From contig SZPG01000007.1 of the NCBI GenBank assembly GCA_030263595.1, positions 36,205 through 100,204 on the forward strand: a stretch of 64,000 nucleotides of DNA, in the 5' to 3' direction. The position numbers were made by a program, and so were the translations under genes. The notes under the pieces were generated by a model. That model searched no databases and was not told where the DNA came from. It saw nothing but the letters and a program-made list of their open reading frames with translations. Numbering within the stretch: the stretch's first letter is position 1; each line of letters starts with the position of its first letter. Positions 32,770 through 41,009 of this stretch are shown here, piece after piece. Source of the stretch: Chloroflexi bacterium CFX6 (GTDB lineage Bacteria > Chloroflexota > Anaerolineae > Anaerolineales > Villigracilaceae).

Positions 32770-33461
32770 CCCTGCACCTTTGACCGTTCAAACAATTCGA
32801 CCGCCAGCGCCTTCGGCTTGCACAGTTCTGGATGGTGCTTTTTCATGTGCGCGCCCACCGATTGCGGAGTGCGAATCATCTCTTCGCAGTGCTCGCACTT
32901 GCGCGGATATGTGCGTCGCAGTCCGTCGGAGTCCGAAGAGTCCGTCGCACTTTTTGCACTTTTCTTCGCACTGCGTTGCACCTGCAATTGCACTTTTGGA
33001 CTCTCCATTGCACCTGCATTGGACTGCGTCGCACCTGCGTCCGAGAGTGCGACCAGCCCCTTGCCGCTCACCGCGCCAGCCAGCACGATCGCCAGGTCAG
33101 CCGCCAATGCCCACCCGACGGACCACAACGCCCGCAGCCATCCGCCGCCCAGGAACGTATCGGGCAGGCTGTAATAGATGACAGGCGCCACCAAAATGGG
33201 CGAAAGCGACATCAGCCCGATCAATGCCATCCATGCCTGCCGCGTGCGGGTCTTGCCCTTCAGCCCGCCCATCCTGCTGGATGCCACCGCTATCGTGATG
33301 TTGACCACCACGCCCGCGATCAACCCGCCAATGCTGAAGTGCGTCCCCTCGATGTATCCGCCAGCTAGCCCGAAGTTGTACGACGCGAACGTTGCCGCCA
33401 GCACTAGGATGAACTTCTCCACCGGGATGCTCTTGCGCTTCTGTTCAATGTGTTTCTTCAT
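32766..33461 (-). CDS. Membrane protein with C-terminal zinc finger
   Basis: 231 residues. Four predicted spans between about 15 and 135 (FILVLAATFASYNFGLAGG, IGGLIAGVVVNITIAVA, MALIGLMSLSPILVAPVIYYSL, LWSVGWALAADLAIVLAGAV). After a Ser/Lys linker comes a C2H2-like finger CEHC ... HMKKHH near 195-216. The pairing is unusual and suggests tethering of DNA or a protein at the membrane. It overlaps the DnaA-like gene by 4 bp. Confidence 0.65.
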   Translation of the reverse strand: MKKHIEQKRKSIPVEKFILVLAATFASYNFGLAGGYIEGTHFSIGGLIAGVVVNITIAVASSRMGGLKGKTRTRQAWMALIGLMSLSPILVAPVIYYSLPDTFLGGGWLRALWSVGWALAADLAIVLAGAVSGKGLVALSDAGATQSNAGAMESPKVQLQVQRSAKKSAKSATDSSDSDGLRRTYPRKCEHCEEMIRTPQSVGAHMKKHHPELCKPKALAVELFERSKVQG

Positions 33462-33471
33462 CCATCACCTC

Positions 33472-33711
33472 TTATTCGAATAATTGACTTTGCTTCGGCT
33501 CGTCAGTAGGACACATTTCCTGCGCTGTGTCAAGCGGCTCATCGGCCTCCAGTTTCCCCTCATCCAGCACTACCATCACCCGCTTCTCCAGGTTGCGCGC
33601 ATTGACTAGCAGATTGTAAGTATCCAGCCTGCCAGCCTTCCGTGCCTTGAAATAATCCTGCTGGGCGGTCATCATCTCGCCGACCAGTTTCAAAAACGCC
33701 TGTGCCTTCAT
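33472..33711 (-). CDS. Small acidic phage protein
   Basis: 79 residues behind AAAGGTGAAGC. Helical N-terminal part (MKAQAFLKLVGEMMTAQQDYFKARKAGR) resembles small helical phage proteins; the C-terminus (DEPKQSQLFE) looks like a sliding-clamp-binding QxxLF motif. The clamp link is an inference from one short motif. Confidence 0.6.
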   Translation of the reverse strand: MKAQAFLKLVGEMMTAQQDYFKARKAGRLDTYNLLVNARNLEKRVMVVLDEGKLEADEPLDTAQEMCPTDEPKQSQLFE

Positions 33712-33720
33712 GCTTCACCT

Positions 33721-33885
33721 TTACAACCGGCGTGTGCCAGCCCGCTTGTGACCTTTCCGCCGCCGGCACGACGTGCGCACGATCAGAACCCGCTGCGGGG
33801 GTATTGCGAGCGGGTTCTGATCGTGTGCATCGCGATAGGCTTCCTCGAGCCACGTATGCCGCATGTCCAGTTCCTGGTCAAACAT
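33721..33885 (-). CDS. 54-residue basic phage protein
   Basis: ATG 33885 shares its A with the stop of the ATPase gene, and the TAA lies 9 bp before the next start, so the frame fits the operon. The C-terminal half is Arg/Lys-rich (RTSCRRRKGHKRAGTRRL). Short; coding supported by spacing rather than similarity. Confidence 0.5.
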   Translation of the reverse strand: MFDQELDMRHTWLEEAYRDAHDQNPLAIPPQRVLIVRTSCRRRKGHKRAGTRRL

Positions 33886-35267
33886 CAGTCCGCCGCCATC
33901 CCCATATTTTGGGTTGGACGCGGTTTGTCAGCGGTTTGACCCCATATTTGCGGGTTGGACGCGGTTTGTCGGGTTTGTCGGATTGACACGATTCCTGCCA
34001 ATTTCCCAGTGATATAGCGCCCGTTGCTCCTCTGCGGGTCTTGCTCTACCCACCCGCGCGCCTCGTACCGCTCCAACAGGCTACGTGCCTCCCGCGCGCC
34101 CAACCCCCACAACTGGAGCAACCCCTGCGTGAACCGACCGCCTTCCTTCTCCAGCGACCGTCTCACCAGCGCCGCCTCATCCTCTGGGATCGGCGATATC
34201 GGCTGTGTTGCCCCGCTCAGCCACTCCCTCTCCATCTCATCCGTCACCAGGTAAAACTGCATCGGCTGATACTGGTCTATTCGGATCACTCCCCGCCCAG
34301 GCTGTTTACCCATCACCCATTTCCCCCAGCGTCGGCTTCGCAGTACCACCTGCGCCGTCTCCTCGTTCGCCACCGTCAGCCCGATGCGTGTCTGAAGCAT
34401 ATCATTGACAGACGCAGGTACTATGTCCTTGTGCCATTCATGTCCAGCCAACACGATATGTAGCCCCCATTTGCGCCCGCGCCTCAACAGATCCGCCACG
34501 CTCTTGAACACGCGCTTGTCACCGAGATAACTGTTCGCCTCGTCAATGCCCAGCATCATCCTCGGCAGCGGATTACCCTGTGCAATAGCGTTGTACGCAT
34601 CCAGGTCGGCGGGCGGGATGCCTCCATCAGCAATCTGTCGGAACAGCGCTGCGCGATCCGCGATCTCACCGTGGATCCTGTCCAGCACCTCCACCAGATC
34701 ATTCGGCGAACTCGCCACAGGCATCGCCGCGATCTTGTCCCAGATGTCGGGGTTGAACGTATGCCCGTCAGGGTCGCACAGGTACAGAAGCCAGCCAGCC
34801 TGACGCGCCTGGTACGCCAGCAACTTTTCCACGTTGCTCTTCCCCGCCCCCTGGTTTGCCCCGATGATCACGTTCCCCAGTCGGCGGCTTGCCTTCGGAG
34901 CCACCTCGCCCTTCAAGCACACCCCGAGGCGGAACGTATCATCCCCGCTGAAGCCGGGGAACTCCACATTGCGCGGCAGGCGCAATTTTCCAGACACCAG
35001 GATCACCATGCGGAACCCTGTCCGCTGTGTCCAAACCACATCCAGCCCGCCCAACGCATTACTGATCACCCGCAATGTGTCCTGGTGCTGGTAGACGCGC
35101 AAATGCCGCCCGATCGTCATCGGGTCGAACGACGCGATGATGTACACGCGCCCGTCCCGTTTCACCACGTCATACTGCGCGGGCGGCATCAGCCCCATCT
35201 GGTCAGCCAGCACAGCATCCACCGTCTCCGCTGCGCGCTCCACCTGCATCACGAAATCATTGTTCAT
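33885..35267 (-). CDS. HerA/FtsK-like ATPase
   Basis: 460 residues. Walker A GANQGAGKS and Walker B MMLGIDEAN, with VADLLRRGRKWGLHIVLAGHEWHKD (the arginine-rich patch of the FtsK/HerA clade). ATG 35267 follows GGAGGAAATG. No transmembrane segment is present, unlike host FtsK; nearby genes encode separate membrane proteins. The C-terminal 80 residues may form a winged helix. It could pump phage DNA, or act as a TraB-like transfer motor. Contains two iteron-like direct repeats at its 3' end. Confidence 0.75.
   Translation of the reverse strand: MNNDFVMQVERAAETVDAVLADQMGLMPPAQYDVVKRDGRVYIIASFDPMTIGRHLRVYQHQDTLRVISNALGGLDVVWTQRTGFRMVILVSGKLRLPRNVEFPGFSGDDTFRLGVCLKGEVAPKASRRLGNVIIGANQGAGKSNVEKLLAYQARQAGWLLYLCDPDGHTFNPDIWDKIAAMPVASSPNDLVEVLDRIHGEIADRAALFRQIADGGIPPADLDAYNAIAQGNPLPRMMLGIDEANSYLGDKRVFKSVADLLRRGRKWGLHIVLAGHEWHKDIVPASVNDMLQTRIGLTVANEETAQVVLRSRRWGKWVMGKQPGRGVIRIDQYQPMQFYLVTDEMEREWLSGATQPISPIPEDEAALVRRSLEKEGGRFTQGLLQLWGLGAREARSLLERYEARGWVEQDPQRSNGRYITGKLAGIVSIRQTRQTASNPQIWGQTADKPRPTQNMGMAAD
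33900..33970. repeat. Iteron-like direct repeats inside the ATPase gene
   Basis: Two copies (30 and 31 bp) of CCCCATATTT-GGGTTGGACGCGGTTTGTC at 33900-33929 and 33940-33970, followed by two extra GTTTGTCGG units. They may bind a replication or partition protein, or reflect internal duplication. Confidence 0.6.
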
Positions 35268-36357
35268 CATTTCCTCCGAGCAGTTTCTCATCTGCCTCGT
35301 TCACCACAGGGTTCATGGACATATCCATCCTGAAATTCACCCGTGGGGATGATTGCTGAAACCCATTCATCAACAGTTTCGGACCTTGCTGAGCCATCAT
35401 ATCGGGCAGTGCTGCAATCCCGTCCACGAACGCATTGCGCTTGTTGATGTCCTTCTGCTCCTGCGCATCCATCGGCGCATAGCGCACCACCTCCCCGTCC
35501 GCCGTGACTTTCATCATCCCGCTCTCCAACTGCTCCGGCTTCACGTACACCACCCCGCCGTCTCGCAGTTCGCGCTGGAGTAATGGCTGCCTGCCATGCT
35601 CGTCCCTGGCATGTACTCTCGTTTTCACGTAGGTCTGAAATCCACGCGCACCGACATACGCCAACGCCACGATCAACACCCACGGCAGGAACGCATCGAA
35701 ATAATTTTTCGCCTCCTGGCGTCTCACCGCCAATTCGACTTTCTCCGCCTCCCCCGCCTCCACCGTCTGTTGGATCATCGCCGCGCGCATCGTCAGCATG
35801 TCGTGCGTCGGCGCCACCGCCTGTGTGATCGCCATGCTCGTCGCGCTCGCCTGGCTGTTCACCACCCACGCGAACTGCGTCGCCGTACCCTGCGCGTATG
35901 CCGTAGCCATCACCTGCGTCCCCTGCGCGAACGCGGTGGACTGGACCTGTGTCGCCTGCGCGAACGCGGTCATATTCATACTGTGGACCTGCGCCGTCTC
36001 ACGCGCCGCAATTACCTGCCGTTCCGCCTCCGCCTTCTGCATCTCATATTGGTATTGCTGAGCCTGTTGCGTCATCTGATTGCTCTGCACCATAGCGTCA
36101 GCCGTTTGAGCATATTGAAACGCGTTGGGCGTCGGCGTCCAGTTCGGGTTCTGCGTCGCAGTCGGCTGCGGAGTGGATGTCAACATCAGCCCGTACTGCG
36201 CCCCCAGTGTCTGGTACTTCGGCGGCGGCACCACCCCGAACTGCGCGTTCTGCGTAGCGTAGAAAATTGCCTCCTCCTGCTCCTTCTCCGTCAGGTACGT
36301 GGCACAGCCCGAAACTAGGATCATTGCGAATACTGCAACGAGGATCGTTTTTTTCAT
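35257..36357 (-). CDS. Lipoprotein with long Gln/Ala coiled region and one further span
   Basis: 366 residues. Signal peptide with lipobox LVSGC (cleavage before C18). A Thr/Pro spacer, then a 150-residue Gln/Ala-rich coiled region (QMTQQAQQYQYEMQKAEAERQ, AFAQGTQVMATAYAQGT), then a single span near 225 (FLPWVLIVALAYVGARGF) and a C-terminal Met-rich tail. It precedes the HerA-like ATPase and may be its membrane partner. No family recognised. Confidence 0.6.
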   Translation of the reverse strand: MKKTILVAVFAMILVSGCATYLTEKEQEEAIFYATQNAQFGVVPPPKYQTLGAQYGLMLTSTPQPTATQNPNWTPTPNAFQYAQTADAMVQSNQMTQQAQQYQYEMQKAEAERQVIAARETAQVHSMNMTAFAQATQVQSTAFAQGTQVMATAYAQGTATQFAWVVNSQASATSMAITQAVAPTHDMLTMRAAMIQQTVEAGEAEKVELAVRRQEAKNYFDAFLPWVLIVALAYVGARGFQTYVKTRVHARDEHGRQPLLQRELRDGGVVYVKPEQLESGMMKVTADGEVVRYAPMDAQEQKDINKRNAFVDGIAALPDMMAQQGPKLLMNGFQQSSPRVNFRMDMSMNPVVNEADEKLLGGNDEQ

Positions 36358-36809
36358 GGCATCTCCAACTCTGCTTCCTTTTCCTCATCCCGCGCACGGA
36401 TCATTCCACGCCGCGGGCTGTTCCGCACATCCTCGGCAGGCATCCGCCCCGACAGCGCCAACAGCAACAGATCCTCCCGGCGCAACTTCGGCAATTGCTC
36501 GCCCTGTTTCCACTGCGCATTTGGACCAGCCTGCCAGCGCTTGCGTTTCGAGTTCCTCTGCCAGGTTTTGTATGCGCGGCGGAACTCCGTGAACGCCGCC
36601 GCCGCGATTCCCGTCACCACCGCGCCCACTGTCAATTTCAACAGCCACGACGCCCCCTGCTCGACCGCCTGCACTGTGGTCGTCCCAACTGCCAGGTCCG
36701 CCTCCGCATGTGCGATCGCGGGTGTGATCCCGTCCACGTTGGAAAACGCCACCGCCGCCGCCATCAACAGCGTGAATACCAGCACGTAAGAAACAAATCC
36801 CTTATCCAT
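36354..36809 (-). CDS. Two-span membrane protein
   Basis: 151 residues, ATG 36809 (MDKGFVSYVLVF); an upstream in-frame start adds 4 residues. Spans near 5-25 and 60-80 (LLKLTVGAVVTGIAAAAF), then a basic cytoplasmic tail (QRNSKRKRWQAGP). Overlaps the lipoprotein by 4 bp. Likely part of the same membrane complex. Function unknown. Confidence 0.6.
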   Translation of the reverse strand: MDKGFVSYVLVFTLLMAAAVAFSNVDGITPAIAHAEADLAVGTTTVQAVEQGASWLLKLTVGAVVTGIAAAAFTEFRRAYKTWQRNSKRKRWQAGPNAQWKQGEQLPKLRREDLLLLALSGRMPAEDVRNSPRRGMIRARDEEKEAELEMP

Positions 36810-36813
36810 TTTT

Positions 36814-36933
36814 CTACCCAAACAACAACCACAACGCTCCCCCTCCGCACAGACATACGACGACAGCAGCCACTACTGCGAGCATCGCGTAACCCATGCT
36901 CGGCTTATCCTCCGGGTCAATGTGATATCCCAT
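36814..36933 (-). CDS. 39-residue single-span membrane peptide
   Basis: ATG 36933 behind GGAGGATGAA. MGYHIDPEDKPSMGYAMLAVVAAVVVCLCGGGALWLLFG contains one span. Good ribosome site and operon spacing support translation. Confidence 0.55.
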   Translation of the reverse strand: MGYHIDPEDKPSMGYAMLAVVAAVVVCLCGGGALWLLFG

Positions 36934-36934
36934 T

Positions 36935-37150
36935 TCATCCTCCTCCACGCGTGAAAATCTCGCCGCATTGGTCGCATTCAAACGTTCCCCGCTCGTTATC
37001 CACCGGCGAGGTCTCATCGCTCAAACACCACGGACACGTCACCGGCGTCTCCAGCCTCGTCTCATTGATGGGTAACGCCCTGGCATGACCTGCGAACAGG
37101 CTCGCCGCCCCGCTCCTGTAATTGGCTGTTGATAACTGATCACTGCACAT
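36935..37150 (-). CDS. Small zinc-ribbon protein
   Basis: 71 residues, with CPWC ... CDQCGEIF in the last third, a rubredoxin-like ribbon. The N-terminal 35 residues may be partly untranslated, as no ATG is well placed inside them. Overlaps the next gene by 11 bp. Confidence 0.5.
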   Translation of the reverse strand: MCSDQLSTANYRSGAASLFAGHARALPINETRLETPVTCPWCLSDETSPVDNERGTFECDQCGEIFTRGGG

Positions 37151-37355
37151 TCTCCACCTCGCTCTCCGCGAACACGAACAACGCGCTCACGTTCGCATTC
37201 GGCGTCAGGCACTTCGTACTTCCGAGCAAGTGTGCATTCTCCTCCGTGATCGTGATCCGCACCAGTACATCCGCGAAATCTGTTTCAACGTAGCGACCCT
37301 GGCATATGCCTTCGCCGAACGGGGTCTTCACCTTCTCATTCGTCCTCGGTATCAT
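37140..37355 (-). CDS. Small phage protein
   Basis: 71 residues from ATG 37355 (MIPRTNEKVKTPFGEG). The KVKTPFGEGICQGRY motif resembles a short SH3-like or Tudor-like barrel (VxTPxGxGxxxGR). Overlaps the upstream gene by 20 bp. Confidence 0.55.
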   Translation of the reverse strand: MIPRTNEKVKTPFGEGICQGRYVETDFADVLVRITITEENAHLLGSTKCLTPNANVSALFVFAESEVENVQ

Positions 37356-37731
37356 CGTCAGCCTCCTTCCAGATTTTCCAAGCAAACCGCTCACACCATC
37401 TGAGCGTGACAAAAGAGTCTTTATCGTGCATATACTCGTGCAGTGCATTCACTGCATCGCGAAATGTCCCACCGCCATCCCTGATCCGCAGGATAAGGGC
37501 GGCTTTTTCATCCTTCATCCTTCCGCCTTCATCCTTTACACTTGGCGGCTCGACCACCCTCCCGGTTATCCCCAGAAATTCCACACGCCCATGCCGCACC
37601 CGATACCTGGGCTTCGGGAACTTCCAGCCCTTCCTGCTCAATCCGCCGCGGCACTCGGGCCCCATCCCCACGGCTATCGAATACGAGTCTGTCAGCGGAC
37701 GGTGACACCGCGAACACTGCGGCTTCTTCAT
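37336..37731 (-). CDS. DUF6011-type zinc protein
   Basis: 131 residues. CSRCHRPLTDSYSIAVGMGPECRGGL is the diagnostic DUF6011-like zinc site. A central insert PSVKDEGGRMKDEKAAL is encoded by an AAGGATGAAGGCGGAAGGATG-like low-complexity stretch. C-terminus acidic. Found in many phages; function unknown. Confidence 0.65.
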   Translation of the reverse strand: MKKPQCSRCHRPLTDSYSIAVGMGPECRGGLSRKGWKFPKPRYRVRHGRVEFLGITGRVVEPPSVKDEGGRMKDEKAALILRIRDGGGTFRDAVNALHEYMHDKDSFVTLRWCERFAWKIWKEADDDTEDE

Positions 37732-38111
37732 ATCAGCCTCGGTTGCAGTATGTTCCCAAACTCCCGCTCAGCCGATTTATCCATCTCGCGCAGCGTCTCC
37801 AGCACCTCATACGCCCGTGACCCGTAGCGCAGGCGGAACGCCTGATACTCTTCCAGCGTCTCTGCCAGGTAACGTCCCAGCCCGTCGCCCATGTCGCAGA
37901 TCAACACGCCCTGATTCCGCAGTCGTTTCACTGCATCGCGCACCTGGCGGTCGGCGACGTTGCTGTCGTTCTGGTACTGCGGCGCCACGGGTCCGAATAT
38001 CTTCGCCACCAGTTCCCACCGCCCAATCGGATTCTTCCTCCCCACGTGCTGCTTCAATATATGCAGCGCTTCCGCATCTAATTGCTCATCGGTGAGACGT
38101 GGTCGCGGCAT
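37728..38111 (-). CDS. Winged-helix-like phage protein
   Basis: 127 residues from ATG 38111 (MPRPRLTDEQLDAEA). VADRQVRDAVKRLRNQGVLICDMGDGLGRYLAETLEEYQAFRLRYGSRAYEVLETLREMD looks like a winged helix as in DnaD- or RepA-type proteins, with a DNA-contacting wing at CDMGDGLGRY. Overlaps ParB by 26 bp. Likely DNA binding. Confidence 0.6.
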   Translation of the reverse strand: MPRPRLTDEQLDAEALHILKQHVGRKNPIGRWELVAKIFGPVAPQYQNDSNVADRQVRDAVKRLRNQGVLICDMGDGLGRYLAETLEEYQAFRLRYGSRAYEVLETLREMDKSAEREFGNILQPRLI

Positions 38112-39747
38112 GGTTATCCTTCGCTCCTTTCTTACCCCTGGTTCTTTTCCCATCCGTTTCCGCAGCAACGCTGCATGCAACAACCTTTGCCGCATCCTTG
38201 ATCTCCGCGTCCCACTCCTCGGCAAGTTTCATCACCGCTCTTGTCGGCTTGACCCCCGTCCTATCCTGGAAATCCTTCACGATCGCCGCCATCGTCGAGC
38301 GCGAATAATGCGAACTACCTTCGTGGATCAGCCACCACACCAGCTTCCGCCTCGGATATTCGCCCTTCTCGTTGCCGTGCTTGTAGGTTTCGGGGATCGC
38401 ATCGTCTACACCGACATAATGCCATCTCAGTATCCGCTCGATCGCTGTCTCTGGCACGCCCTCGAACATCGCCTTGCCCAGCCCCGTTAATTCCCACATC
38501 AGTTCCTTGCGGCGCTGGCGGTAGATCTTCGTTGCCCGCATCTCCGCCTTCTCCTTCTCGGTTTTCTTGCCTCCCTTGGTTCGGTTGGTGCCCGAAGACA
38601 GGACCATCTTGCCCAGCAGGGTTTCGCCAGTCGCCACCACCACGACCAGGTCGTCGTCCAGTTTGGTGTAAGACTGATGGACGTAATTCGGGATCATGGA
38701 CTTGGGGACCAGCCGCAGGTCTTTATGCTTCTGCTCGAACCACTTCTTGTACGCATCTTCCCACCCGAGCGCCCGATAAGCGCCGTCCGCCTCCTGATAG
38801 ATGGGGATTTTCGTTTTCTGACTGGCGATCTCAAGTGAGTATCTATACCAGGCAATCATCTTGCGATCGTGGCAGATCTTCAATCCGCAGTAATGACTCC
38901 CGCGCACCTTGGTATAGAACGGACAAGCCGTGCAGGCGGGAGGGTTGACCAGATGCTCGATCTGTTTTTCATGCGCCCCAACCTGCGCCTCGGTCATTTT
39001 GGGCAGCAAATGGTTCAGTTTCTTCATGTCCAGCGGCCAGCCGTGATAGCCCGCCCTCGCTTTCCCGCGTTGATGGTTATCGTTCCACAGGTCCACTATG
39101 CCAGGAAGGGCGTCGATCTCATGCTCGATCACCTTATCGGGCAGAGTCGAACCTTTCTCCTTGATGACGCGCTTGAGCGTCGCCACGATCTTCTCCCGCG
39201 GCGCCATCCTCTGCATCGAATGCAGCGTGCGCGCCGTCCCCATCGAAATCTCGCCAGCGTCCAGTGCCGCCTGCGCCTCTTCCGGCAGGTCCAGGAAGAT
39301 GTCCATACCGCGCACCGTCGCGGGCGCCATGTTGAAGACCAGCCCGATCTGCTCGCTGGTCGCCTGTGGATGGACTTCCTTATAGCGGCGCAGAAGCCTC
39401 GCCTTCTCCGTCACCTTCAAATCGTCGCGGTGGACATTCTCGATCACCACGCCGTCGAACATTTCCGCGTCTGTGAATTCCTCGACCTCCAGCGGCATGA
39501 CCGTGTAACCGTTGTACCGCTCGGGCAGGTTCTCGTTCTTCCAGTTCCCACTCAGCCAGTCGAATGCTCGCTTGCGGCGATGCCCGAACTTCAATTCGTA
39601 ACCCGTGCCGGTCTTGCGCCCCCTCGGCAGTTGCTCCAGCCCGTTGACCGCGATGGCGCGCCCCAGCGCCTCGATGTCCTGGTAGACCTCGCGGTCCTGG
39701 AATGGGTTATCGTGGATCTGTCCCAGTGGAATAAACTGCTCGTTCAT
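38086..39747 (-). CDS. ParB-like DNA-binding protein
   Basis: 553 residues from ATG 39747. ParB N-terminal box with GHRRKRAFDW (GxRRxxA) and ENVHRDDL (ENxxRxDL), then an HTH (TSEQIGLVFNMAPATVRGMDIFLDLP). A cysteine cluster (CTACPFY ... HYCGLKICHDRKM) is shared with large plasmid/phage ParB-like proteins. A basic C-terminus follows (GKRTRGKKGAKD). No ParA ATPase is encoded nearby, so a replication, licensing or CTP-switch role is as likely as segregation. Confidence 0.85.
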   Translation of the reverse strand: MNEQFIPLGQIHDNPFQDREVYQDIEALGRAIAVNGLEQLPRGRKTGTGYELKFGHRRKRAFDWLSGNWKNENLPERYNGYTVMPLEVEEFTDAEMFDGVVIENVHRDDLKVTEKARLLRRYKEVHPQATSEQIGLVFNMAPATVRGMDIFLDLPEEAQAALDAGEISMGTARTLHSMQRMAPREKIVATLKRVIKEKGSTLPDKVIEHEIDALPGIVDLWNDNHQRGKARAGYHGWPLDMKKLNHLLPKMTEAQVGAHEKQIEHLVNPPACTACPFYTKVRGSHYCGLKICHDRKMIAWYRYSLEIASQKTKIPIYQEADGAYRALGWEDAYKKWFEQKHKDLRLVPKSMIPNYVHQSYTKLDDDLVVVVATGETLLGKMVLSSGTNRTKGGKKTEKEKAEMRATKIYRQRRKELMWELTGLGKAMFEGVPETAIERILRWHYVGVDDAIPETYKHGNEKGEYPRRKLVWWLIHEGSSHYSRSTMAAIVKDFQDRTGVKPTRAVMKLAEEWDAEIKDAAKVVACSVAAETDGKRTRGKKGAKDNHAATTSHR

Positions 39748-40172
39748 GCCGTCGGCTCCTTGATCAACTCGCCGCCCATCACCACGAAGCGCTCCCCGCG
39801 GTGATTCTCGATCACTACGCCTTCCCATGTGTCATCTAGCCGCTTCTTCAACTCCACCAGCGACAGCACCTCCCCCGTGTCTACGATCCGTCTCGAAGCG
39901 CGACCCATCTGTTCCTTTAGTGCTTTTGGCGCTCTTGGCGCTCTTGGCTCCTTTTGCACCTTCGCCGCCTTCCGTCCGCTCTTTGACGACGCCTCGCCGA
40001 GCGAACTGCAGAAGCTATCGAACATCATTGAGAGATTCAGGTCGTCAGTGACAATCACCAACTGGCGCTTCACCTGCGCCTTCTTGCCGCTCAACCTGCA
40101 CGCCTGCTCGACCATGTCGTTCAGGTCTGTAAAGTCCACGGCATCCAACGGGATAACAACTTCGTACTCCAT
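39744..40172 (-). CDS. Phage protein heading the ParB operon
   Basis: 142 residues from ATG 40172 (MEYEVVIPLDAV) after AAGGAAGG. An N-terminal beta/alpha part is followed by a Lys/Ala-rich linker and a short C-terminal domain (LVELKKRLDDTWEGVVIENHRGERFVVMGG). Overlaps ParB by 4 bp. No family recognised. Confidence 0.55.
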   Translation of the reverse strand: MEYEVVIPLDAVDFTDLNDMVEQACRLSGKKAQVKRQLVIVTDDLNLSMMFDSFCSSLGEASSKSGRKAAKVQKEPRAPRAPKALKEQMGRASRRIVDTGEVLSLVELKKRLDDTWEGVVIENHRGERFVVMGGELIKEPTA

Positions 40173-40695
40173 GCCTTCCTTCCTTTCCATAATGACTGCG
40201 CCTGGCGCTTTCTTCACTGGCTCGCGCCAGGGCTTTAGGAGAATTCCATCTCTCGCTCCGAGAGATGTGCCAACGGGCATGCGCGCGCCCGATATGACCA
40301 TAACTCCCTGCCCCCGCGGACCTGTGGCTCGCACACCGCGAGACAGACTCACCGCCGATGGCTCTCTCGGGCAGGGAAGAAAAACAGGCGGCGGGTTGGA
40401 TGGGGGAGGATCCATGTCACAACCATTCGCCAGAACGGGTAAGTCCCGCCACCTGGTTTTCCCTATAAGGGTGTAAAAGAACCTGGATGCGTCGGGTCGG
40501 CTACTGTACGTTCCTTCCCTTCCCGCTCCGCATCCAGTCTTACGCACACATCTCTATTAGCGCAGGTCAACCCGTATGTGCTCGCAGTTGCTTCTCACCA
40601 TCCGAGATGTACAGCTCTCGAAGGAACCAGCCCCGAAATCGCACATATAGTCCAGGGCAACTATGGCTAACGGCTTGCGTGCCTGCTTTTGCATG
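40173..40695. promoter_or_regulatory. Structured non-coding region upstream of the ParB operon
   Basis: 520 bp without a credible gene. Inverted repeats: CCTGGCGC/GCGCCAGG (40201-40231), CATCTCTCG/CGAGAGATG (40247-40267), CCCTGCCC/GGGCAGGG (40306-40376) and CTGGATGCG/CGCATCCAG (40483-40537). As minus-strand RNA it would be a long structured leader; as DNA it could be an origin or ParB-binding region. No convincing promoter was found by eye. Confidence 0.5.
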
Positions 40696-40766
40696 AGCGG
40701 ACGACAGGACTCGAACCTGTACCAGCGTCTTGGCAGAGCGCTGTTCTACCCTTGAACCACATCCGC
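40696..40766 (-). tRNA. Phage-encoded tRNA-Gly(GCC)
   Basis: 71-nt cloverleaf on the minus strand: acceptor GCGGATG/CGTCCGC, D stem GTTC/GAAC, anticodon loop CTGCCAA (GCC), T stem ACAGG/CCTGT with TTCGAGT, discriminator T. One C-A mismatch in the anticodon stem. CCA not encoded. Probably supplements glycine decoding for phage genes. Confidence 0.85.
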
Positions 40767-40784
40767 ATATCATTTATGAACGTA

Positions 40785-41009
40785 CTACTTACCTGCCTTC
40801 CACGTCTTTCCGATCTCGTCCAATCGTTCCATCGCCTCATCGTTCTCGCTGACCGCCATTGCGATCCTGCCAGCCAGCGCCTGGATCAGATTGGAACTGC
40901 TCTCTTGCATCATCCGCCGCAGCAGTTTGCGGACTTCGCGGTTCGCTTCGCGTCCCTGGGCAAGCGCCGCCTTGTACTCATTCTTTCCGATCTGCGCCGG
41001 CGTGCCCAT
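40785..41009 (-). CDS. Small helical phage protein
   Basis: 74 residues, charged and helical (REANREVRKLLRRMMQESSSNLIQALAGRIAMAVSENDEAMERLDEIGK). Overlaps the membrane gene upstream by 32 bp. No family recognised. Confidence 0.5.
   Translation of the reverse strand: MGTPAQIGKNEYKAALAQGREANREVRKLLRRMMQESSSNLIQALAGRIAMAVSENDEAMERLDEIGKTWKAGK

Noticed and set aside
40766..40785. A second phage tRNA in the structured region near 40600
   Set aside because: No complete cloverleaf could be drawn; only partial stems were found.
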